Below the pieces are notes generated by a model, which had not been told where the DNA came from, did not search any database, and worked only from the letters and a program-made list of their open reading frames with translations. Of a DNA stretch of 64,000 nucleotides, positions 39,746 through 48,000 are shown piece after piece. Origin of the DNA: Gracilariopsis chorda (lineage: Eukaryota > Rhodophyta > Florideophyceae > Gracilariales > Gracilariaceae). The stretch spans positions 62,001-126,000 of the forward strand of contig NBIV01000023.1 of the NCBI GenBank assembly GCA_003194525.1, written 5' to 3'. The translations under genes and the position numbers were made by a program. Numbering within the stretch: position 1 is the first letter of the stretch; each line of letters opens with the position of its first letter.

Positions 39746-40434
39746 ATTTATTATTTTCTTATATTTTATTATTATAGTTAGTGGAGAGCCACACATTTAG
39801 ACATTACTGTCAGACTATTGAATGGCTTTGCAGCCTAATAAAGGGCGACCTGCCCAGGTGACGGAAGCGAGGCCAACCAACAACCAACACCCTCAGCTCA
39901 TGACCCTTTGGTCAGACCGTCAGGAATCCTAAGTCGTTTACGACACAGGGGCACCTATAGTATCAGTACTTAATCGTTTCTGAGCTATAGCTCTTTGTTC
40001 CGAGGATATCCTCACGTGTTTTACAGCTGACTGTTCTCGTTTTGCTCTTTTGTTTATTGATATTGTTGTGTTTCCCACATGACCCTCTGATACTCTTATC
40101 TTTTGGCTACGCTGAGTCTCCGCTCTCGGATACGCTGTTCACCCACTTGACATTCGTACTGCTGGTGTTCCCACCTTGGCACTGATCTTCTAGCCCCGTT
40201 GCCCGCAAGGCAACACCCACATTCGTGGTTCGTTTGTGGCTTTCCACCCCGCTACCGAGGCCCTTACAGGCATTAGTGGAATACCACAGGAATACCATTT
40301 TTATACCCTCTTCTGCCGTCTGCTGCTATTTCAGAGAGTACATGCTTGAATTGGGCGTTACCGACTGCAAAGCCACCGGCGGAGGCTGTTTCAAGCCTTT
40401 TTTTAGTAAGCGCGGCTTCCTCTTGGTTGATAAC
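39746..40434. other. No gene recognised (repeat-rich interval)
   Basis: There is AT-rich sequence around 39740-39790, then mixed sequence with short frames only. A 96-codon plus frame at 40225-40515 overlaps the decayed LTR and has no motif. Confidence 0.35.
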
Positions 40435-41760
40435 CGCAGCGCAATTCCCGGAAGCGGGAGCGCACTGAAAGACGTTAGGGATCTTTCCTCGTTAGAGGTG
40501 AGCCCAGTTGGGTAGAGCCCTCCCACGAGTGGCACGACTTGGTCGGGTTGTAAGGCCGAGGCCACCCGTCGTGACTTGCGCAGGGAGGCTGAGGCAAGGT
40601 TCGGTATTCGCAGGAACGGTGTATGGGGGTGGTTGTCCTCTAGAGAGGTGAGGTTTCCATGATAGTGACACGTGCAAACATGAGCCGCGGGTAGTAGGAA
40701 AGCCACCCTGTAAGGGGAAAAATAAGTGCGAGCAGAGTCACGAGTGTCGTGACGAAGACTAATGGCAATGCCAGTGAACAAACCTTATACACGGCGAAAA
40801 CCAAGACAGTTGGAATAAAAATCCGAATACTAGGATCTGTAGTAGAATACTACGTCCTTTGGCCAACTGGGGTAGTAGTCTACTAGGGGTTAGTAGCGGC
40901 AGAGAGCCAACCACTGGGGTGACAATCCACTTGGTCTATTAGTGACGCGGGCACCAACTGGCAGCGAGGCGCAATGGGCGGGCGCTATCTCAAGTCCCTA
41001 CAGATCGGGAGAATGGTAACTATGGCTGGGAGGCCTTTGGAGTCATACTGGCTACATATTGCAGCAAGAAGACGGTGAGGGTGCTTGCCTTTACTCTTCA
41101 GAGATCGGCGGCACTCGAGCCAGCCTATATGGCTGGCGAGGCGCTCTGACCTCTGGACACTATCCTAACAAATTAAATTAAATTAGCTACATAATAAACC
41201 CTATGCCCACAGTGCCTTGGCACTCGCACTGTCCCCTCGTATCTTCTGCATAGGCACAAAGCTTGGCCACGTGGGATATTTAGGCCAGCAATGGTCTGAC
41301 CTCTGCCAGCCCGGCCCTTTGGTTACCTCACCACTCCACATGCCCGATGGTCATTCTCCTACAGGGCCTTTTAGATAAGCAAGGGGGTTAGAATTCCCGT
41401 ATGCGACGGTGCTAGCCTCCAAAGAGGAGTAGAGAACACGCGAAGGCAGTGACGTCTAGAGGCAATTCCCCATGTTGCGGTCACTTGTTGGGGAAGGTTT
41501 ACTGGTGCGACGGCAACTCGCCGGTGCACTAAGGTCTAACCATTCCAGAAATTAGCGTAGAAATAATAAATAAAATGAACTAAATTACTCCACTTTCGTG
41601 AATCATGCCCACTACTGTGGCCAACTGCCAATTGAATCTTCCGTGTCTTACGTGTCCAATACACTATTAGTGGTCGTAGTTCATGGAATGACAACATTAC
41701 CGAAACATTCGGGAAATCAACAAAGTATCTGGAATCGCTCTCTGAGGGCATTGCACTTTA
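40435..41760 (-). mobile_element. Old family A LTR, interrupted by a nested family B LTR
   Basis: The flanks 40435-40837 and 41364-41760 align to the left and right halves of the family A LTR (about 800 bases in total) but are clearly more diverged than the copies at 37539 and 42226. The end reads ATTGCACTTTA, a one-base change from the canonical TTCA end. The middle 526 bases are a family B LTR. This gives the order family A first, family B second. Confidence 0.8.
40838..41363 (-). mobile_element. Solo LTR of family B nested in a family A LTR
   Basis: It begins TGTAGTAGAATACTACG and ends TCATTCTCCTACA, homologous over its length with 1043-1567. Shared blocks include CACCAACTGGCAGCGAGGCG-like sequence and CAGATCGGGAGAATGGTA. 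Flanks are GGATC and GGGCC, which do not form a convincing 5-base duplication, so the target duplication has decayed or was lost. Confidence 0.8.
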
Positions 41761-42220
41761 TTAAGACTCAAAACGTGCAGTATTACATCCAAATTAATGA
41801 CTGACTTTTTCTTTTTTTCAATTCAGATTTTGAAATCGAGCAACAACGCAAACGCAATGTAGAGAAGTGCAGATGGAAATCGTCTCACACACAGTAGTCT
41901 CGAAGGCGCATTTCCTCTCCATATATGCTTCAGATCTTTGTAGTTCTACTTACCGAAATACGAACTGCATTCATCGAACGGTGGTATTTCCGCTCGTTCT
42001 CTGTAGCACTCAAGCTGTCAAACGCTGTTTGTAGCCATTTTCTCAGACAAAAAGCTGGGTCTCCATAAACAAATTACTGGACGACTTCTATATTCATATA
42101 TGTTTCCATAATGCTCTCCAGTTCGCTCCTTCTTCTTGATAGGGTCATATCATGAAGACGACCTTTCTGTAGTCCAGAAAGATAGAAAATGAGTCCACCT
42201 GATGTCAATACTGTTAGGTA
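41761..42220. other. No gene recognised
   Basis: It is a short AT-rich interval between the old LTR and the insertion site of the full-length element. No frame above 70 codons carries a motif. Confidence 0.35.
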
Positions 42221-42225
42221 CTTTA

Positions 42226-43031
42226 TGTGGTGCAATGCCCCAAAGGGGAAAAACACCGAAAGACGTCCGGGATCTTCCTCTCACGAGGTGAACCCAGTTG
42301 GGTAGAGCCCTCCCAGAGGTGTCACGGCGAAGCCGGTTTGTAAGACCAGGGACACCTGTCGCGACTCGTGCAGGGAGGTGAAGGCGAAGAATCGGTATCC
42401 GCGTGAGCGGGGCGTGATCCTCAGTAGAGGTATGTTTCCACGTAAGTGGGGGTGTGTGAGCGGATGCGCACACGAGGGCCGCGGATAGCGGGAGGTGCTA
42501 CCCTAAAAAGGGGAAAGAGGAAGGACGAGTGGGTCGCGAGAGCGACGAGTAGATACGGCAATGCCGGTGGACAGGACTCCCTATACAGGGCGAAACACCA
42601 ATATGATTGGAACAATTAGTACTCCCAATGATGGGTCTCCTTTAGATGTGCAAGGGGGGTGAACTTCCGTACACTACGGTGCTTCCCTCCAAGGAGGAGT
42701 TGAGAACACGCGGAGGCGGTAAAGCTCAGAGCCAATTCCCCAGGTTGGGGTCCCTTGTTGGGGAAGGTTTACTGGTGCGACGGCAGTGCGCCGTCGCACT
42801 AAGTACTAGCTTCCCAGAAATGGGTGTGAAAATAATAAATAAAATTAACTAAAATACTCCACATTCCGTGGCAACATCCACTACTGTGGCCAACCGCCAA
42901 TTGACCCAAACCGTGTCCCACGTGTCCATACCCACCGTAGTGGGGCGTAGTTCATATACACACTACACAACCGATAATATCGGGAAAACAATCAAGTACC
43001 AAGAATCCCTCCCTGAGGGCGTTGCACTTCA
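42226..43031 (-). repeat. 3' LTR of the full-length family A element
   Basis: It is 806 bases, identical to 52958-53763 except at one position that I could see. It lies downstream of pol and the polypurine tract in element orientation. Read on the plus strand it ends 57 bases before the ATG of the antisense reading frame, so any promoter activity of this LTR in that direction would drive that frame. Confidence 0.95.
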
Positions 43032-43043
43032 TATCCCCCCCCT
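43032..43043 (-). other. Polypurine tract next to the 3' LTR
   Basis: On the minus strand the sequence TAGGGGGGGGATA, with eight consecutive G, sits directly against the LTR start TGAAG. This is the position and composition of a plus-strand primer (PPT). Confidence 0.8.
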
Positions 43044-43087
43044 AAGACGGGAAAACGACCGCGGACGCGGAGGATTCCCAGACGAAA

Positions 43088-44875
43088 ATGGGTGATAAAA
43101 GCAAGTGCTTTGTCTCCGGTTCTCCGGTAAATTCCTCTGCACCAGAGTCCTCAAGTACACAAACGACAACAACAGCCACCCTCGACAAGGGAGAAATGAA
43201 CGACGACAACAACATCAACAACCACAGCCAACCTCCGAGACTTCTCGGGCGATACACCACCGGTTTCCGGTCAGTTCCCCTGCCTCAGGGCGATCGAAAT
43301 CCGGTACAACCGGGAAATACGGCTGCTGAAGCCGACCATCCCTTCGCACTACCACCTTCGGTGGTGTCCTCCGGGACCACTCCGGTGTCCAACTGGCCAA
43401 CTTACAACACCCTGGTGGGGCTCAACCCGATGAATCGGAATCACGCGTCGCGCCTGCGCCTTGCCCCGTGGTTTCACCCGGTCGCTGTCCTCAATGAGGG
43501 GTTGGTCACCGCTTATGCGGATGGTTCAGACACCCTTCCGGGGGATCTGCCCAGAGCAGTCACCACATCGTGGGATTGGCGTCACCGGATTGCGATTCCG
43601 CGTCACCACCTCCGAAGAAACTCGGGCGAGACCGTCGCTGCGGCGCAGACCGCGCTGACGCGCATGGCGTACCAACGGCAGAGCCGGGCTCCGTTCGATG
43701 TACCGGTCCCACCGGAGTTTGGCTTCGACATTAGCTACTTCCGCACTCGCGGGGAGATTGGGTACGGCGAGAACCTGTTCCGCCTCGAGACCCTCGCTTG
43801 GAGGAATTTCCCCGCAGCGCGGCAAGAGGCCCTTTGCTGGGAGCGACCGATTATTCGGGCGGAGTTCAGGTACCTTCCCCGGCAATACCGGTCCAACTTT
43901 CTCCAAAACTTCATCCGCTACGAGCGGCGTTGGCGATCCCGATTCGGGTACTTTATCCCGTATCAGAACGTGGAGATAGAGCGGATTGCGCCGCCTCACC
44001 GACTAGGTCGGTATGTAGCACTCCCCGAGTGGTGGCGCTTCCATGAAGCCTGCCGGGGGTGCTACATAGAACTCCCGCCGGTACTTACGTACCTCGGTTC
44101 GCTGCTCATGCAGGATCCCCGGTCGGGGTTGTGGTCCGTAGTGGTTACGGAGTGGGCGGCCCGCAGTGCGGCTTATATCCTCAACGAGGCGTACGACCAG
44201 TATCGTCTCTGGTTCCTTCAACCGCGTGTGCGGGCAGCGATCCGAAACCTGGATCTTCGCATCCCCCTTGGGGGCCAGGCCAACAATGAAGAGGTCCTCC
44301 AATTACTTGGGTACATCGACAGCGTTAGCTGGAGTGAGGTCCCGCTGGAGCAAAGCGGTCGTCTGGATGGCGGCAGCGGTAACACCGGTGGTCCGGGACT
44401 CGGTAGAAACACCGCCCTTGCGGGGGATTTTATCTACTTCGACCCCTGGGAGTTCCGGGAAATTTCCTCCGAGGAGGCGCGAGAGCTTCGCGATACGCCC
44501 CGGCATGTGCCGGAAGACCACCCGGTGGGGTACGTCGATTCTGACGACTACTACCGCGCATACGGCGGGGATGACCCAATGGTCGATAACGAACCGGAAG
44601 AACCCGGGGAGATGGACGTAGAGGAAACCGGCGCTAGCGCGGAAGCTTTCCCAAAGGGGGTATCTCCGGCCGAGCCGGCTGCTGACCCTTCAACGGCAAG
44701 TGCCGGACCTTCTATCCCCAGCGGGGTGACGGCGAATGAAAACGAAATCATCGCACGTTTCCTCCGGGGTGCCGGTCTTAGCGCTGCCGAGGTATCGGGG
44801 GATGTCACCACCATGGCGGACGCGTTGGCCTACCGCCTTGCTGGGGGTTACGCCCCGGGCAACGGCGAAGAGTGA
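43088..44875 (+). CDS. Antisense ORF of the retrotransposon, unknown function (595 aa)
   Basis: A 595-codon frame with an ATG at 43088 (context GAAAATGGG) lies on the strand opposite to gag-pol, between the pol stop (45069) and the 3' LTR. The product has a disordered Ser/Thr/Asn-rich N-terminus (~100 residues), a globular middle (~100-430) rich in Arg, Trp and Tyr (for example YERRWRSRFGYFIPYQNV and YVALPEWWRFHEACRGCYI), and an acidic C-terminal third (DDYYRAYGGDDPMVDNEPEEP). I recognise no domain. The length, start context and globular composition argue against chance. It cannot be made from the gag-pol RNA and would need its own antisense transcript, perhaps starting in the 3' LTR. Plant Tat-lineage elements such as Grande also carry antisense genes at this position, but I see no sequence relation. 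Confidence 0.7.
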   Translation: MGDKSKCFVSGSPVNSSAPESSSTQTTTTATLDKGEMNDDNNINNHSQPPRLLGRYTTGFRSVPLPQGDRNPVQPGNTAAEADHPFALPPSVVSSGTTPVSNWPTYNTLVGLNPMNRNHASRLRLAPWFHPVAVLNEGLVTAYADGSDTLPGDLPRAVTTSWDWRHRIAIPRHHLRRNSGETVAAAQTALTRMAYQRQSRAPFDVPVPPEFGFDISYFRTRGEIGYGENLFRLETLAWRNFPAARQEALCWERPIIRAEFRYLPRQYRSNFLQNFIRYERRWRSRFGYFIPYQNVEIERIAPPHRLGRYVALPEWWRFHEACRGCYIELPPVLTYLGSLLMQDPRSGLWSVVVTEWAARSAAYILNEAYDQYRLWFLQPRVRAAIRNLDLRIPLGGQANNEEVLQLLGYIDSVSWSEVPLEQSGRLDGGSGNTGGPGLGRNTALAGDFIYFDPWEFREISSEEARELRDTPRHVPEDHPVGYVDSDDYYRAYGGDDPMVDNEPEEPGEMDVEETGASAEAFPKGVSPAEPAADPSTASAGPSIPSGVTANENEIIARFLRGAGLSAAEVSGDVTTMADALAYRLAGGYAPGNGEE

Positions 44876-45068
44876 GCTCCTTTTGTCCAGTTTTCCTGGT
44901 ATTCTTTCCCTGGCTATGCCAGTTAGTGTAGTGTAGTATCGTGAGGAGCTAGCTGCTCCCCTGAATAAACTTTCCCGTTTAGAACGGTGATTTCCAATTA
45001 GCATTCCCCGTCTTAGACGGACTTTCCCTTGCTATCCTTTCTCATTGCCCTCCGCTCGCGCGGCAACG

Positions 45069-48000
45069 TTACCCAACTTGGGCATTAACCAGCGTGGCTG
45101 GGGCTGCAGTTCCCGTTTGACGGTGGTATCGCACGATCTGCGACCGTGGGAGGTGTTCAATTGGCTCCCACGTATCCCCACTGGGGTCGTACCCGTACCA
45201 GCGGACGCGGTATTGTAGAATACCATCCTGGTCCCAGGTGTGTCCGACAAGTCGGTCTACTACGAACTCTCGTTCGTAGACCTGCCGGCCGTGCCGGGTG
45301 GTGGTTGTACTCCCTTGCGAGGGTTGTCCGCGGTGCGGTATAATGTCCCTTAGCAGGGTGTTCGGCGATAACTCCGACGTTGCCGTGCGCTGTCCTAGTG
45401 GCCGCTGCTCATGCGGGAAAATATCCCTCAAGAGGGTATGTGGTGTCACGGTTTTCCCCGGCAAGTCATTCCCCATTGGGGTGTCGTTGTTCCCGTCTTC
45501 ACGGTAGGCCAGGCGAACCGCCAACCGGCGGGGGACTTGAACTCCGCATTCGCGGTTGAACTCACGAACCGCGAGTTTGCGGGAAGATGACCGCTCCTGC
45601 GGAATCGGCGTTTCCACGATCCCCTGGGGGGTCCCGTGCGACACGGTGGTTGGATGGCAAACCGCCTCCCTGCCAGGCGCACGAGCGCTCTGCACCGTAC
45701 GTTCCGGCGGCGCCGTGGTGTCCCCGGCTACTGGGGGGTTGCCTAAGGCTAACTCCGGTACACCGGTATTTTGGTCAAAATTACCCTTTGGGGGGTGCCG
45801 GGCAGGTGCCGATGACACCCTTTTCAGGGGCCTGGCCGCTAAGTGCGGTGCACCGTCTCCATGAGGAGGAGCAGCGTCCGGTACGACCGGTTTCGAGCGT
45901 GCGATGGCCCGCGTTTTTCCCGAGTTCCTCGGTTCTTCGCCGCAGCGTTGCGGTGGTTGGCGCAAATTATTCCCCGGAACGGGGGCTTCGATTCCGTCTG
46001 CGACGGGGAGCGTTTCCGAGCGCTGCGCGCCAGGGCCTGAAGCTTCGGATGCGGCTTGCCTACCCTTTTCCCCGATAGGGGTGTGGGTATTTCCCAGCGG
46101 CGCTGGTGTATCTGGGCGCCTCTTCTCCGCGGGGCGCGGGTCTGAGCGACCTGATTGAACCGCTTCCGCGGGGACTTCCGCCAATGGCGGCTTTGAGGCA
46201 TCTCCCTGCTCAGGGGATTGAGGGCGATTGTCGCCGTACTCCCGTATCGGGGATCCTTCCCTGACAGAGGTGTGCGGTAGCTGCGTTTCAGCTTCCCGTG
46301 TAACACGGTGTATTTGCCGCCTTTGCGGGACCTGCGCGTCTGGTTCCTGTTGCACAGCGCTGCCCGAGGACGGGGGATTAGTGTCGCGTGAGATACTCCG
46401 TGCTCCGCGGTCAGTTGTCCGTATGGTACGGCGTGTTTCCCGTTGCGACGGCGATCTCATTCCTCGAAAACGAGTGTTCTCCTCCCCCTCCTGAGACGGA
46501 GCGGCGGGATAAGGGATAACATGCCCCGCCTGGCGGGTGTAGATTCGCGCCATAGGGGCGGGCACAGAGAGGCCCGAATTACCCGGCTGAGCCGGTGAGT
46601 CCGACAGGGTCGGTAGGTCTGAGAGTCCCCGGGAGGGGTGTGGTAGCACGGTAGGCCGTCTCACCACCGATGTATCGGGTGCAGGGCCATATTCCAGCGT
46701 AGGGTCCAGCGTAGCTGGTGCAGCCTCAGTCGAGGGTGGCGGAGCTAGCACGATGCGATCGCGAGATAACCGCTCATGCGCGTCACCCATTTCCACAACC
46801 ACTGTGTCCGTCGTGACGGAGATAACCTTGAAAGGACCATCCGCCACAGGCGAGAGCTTATGGTGCTTCTCCCTTTCAGGGTTGTAGTACTCCTTGCGGA
46901 CGAATACGAAGTCCCCGGAGTTGATCTGTTCCGGTTTGCCTCCTCGCAAGCGAGCATCGAAATTCCGTTTGTAGGCGGCTTGGGCGTGGTCCATCGCCTT
47001 CCGCGCTGCGGGTACCAGCTTGGTCAGCCATGCTTTCCACTTCTGGCGGTAATCCTTCACAGAAGGGAACGCGTCCAACGTAGGTTGGGATTCCAACGCC
47101 ATTGGCGGGGGTGTCCGTGAAAGGACCAACTCGAAAGGGGATATTCCGGTAGTCCGGTGTACCTGCGTATTGTACGCAAAGGTCACGGCATCCGTGTAGA
47201 TATCCCAAGTCTTGGGGTGGTCAGCCGTGTAAGCACGGAGAGCTGCGAGCATTGTCCGGTTGAAACGCTCGACCTGCCCATTAGACTGGGGATGATACGT
47301 GGTCGTGAAGAGATTCTTCACGTCCAGTATCCGACAGACGTCCTGGAAAAATCGCGATGCGAACTGTTTCCCGTTGTCGGAAAGTAGCTCCAAAGGAGGT
47401 CCGTAGGCAAACACCCAATGCCGCACAAAGGCGTGAGCGACCGTGTAGGCGGTAATCCTCTTTAGAGGGACTGTCCGAACTAATTTCGAGAACCTGTCCG
47501 TAATAACGAGTAGGAACTTGTTGCCTCTCCTGGTAGAGAGCAATGGTCCGAGAATGTCAATTGCGACAAACTCGAGCGGCGCCCTGGCGGGGAATAGCTT
47601 CATCCGTTTGGAGTGCTTCCGGAGTTTGACCCGGTTCTTCGCGCATTGCGTGCAAAACCGCACCGTAGCGTAGCAATCAACCGCCATGGCGGGCCAGTAG
47701 AAATCCCTGCGAAGGGTTAGATAAAGCTTCCTCCCACCGGAGTGTCCCCCGAGTTTCGGGTAATGCGAAAGGTGCAATATCCGCTTCTGTAGCGTGTGCG
47801 GTACCACAACTTGTGGGGTAGCCTCGACGGTCCTCACGAGGTAACCAATGTCGTTCACCCCGAAGGGGAGGTTCTCTCCGCCGTTGAGGCGTGCACGTAT
47901 CCTTGTACAGAAGGGGTCCCCGAATTGTTCTCGGATCATTTCCTCGGTCTCAACCGGTACATAATTTCCCGGTATGGGTTTCTCAGAATCATCTCGCGAT

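Noticed and set aside
43526..44302. Minus-strand frames of 157 and 99 codons beneath the antisense ORF
   Set aside because: They lie fully inside the longer plus-strand frame and are explained by its high GC content. They do not continue from pol in frame.
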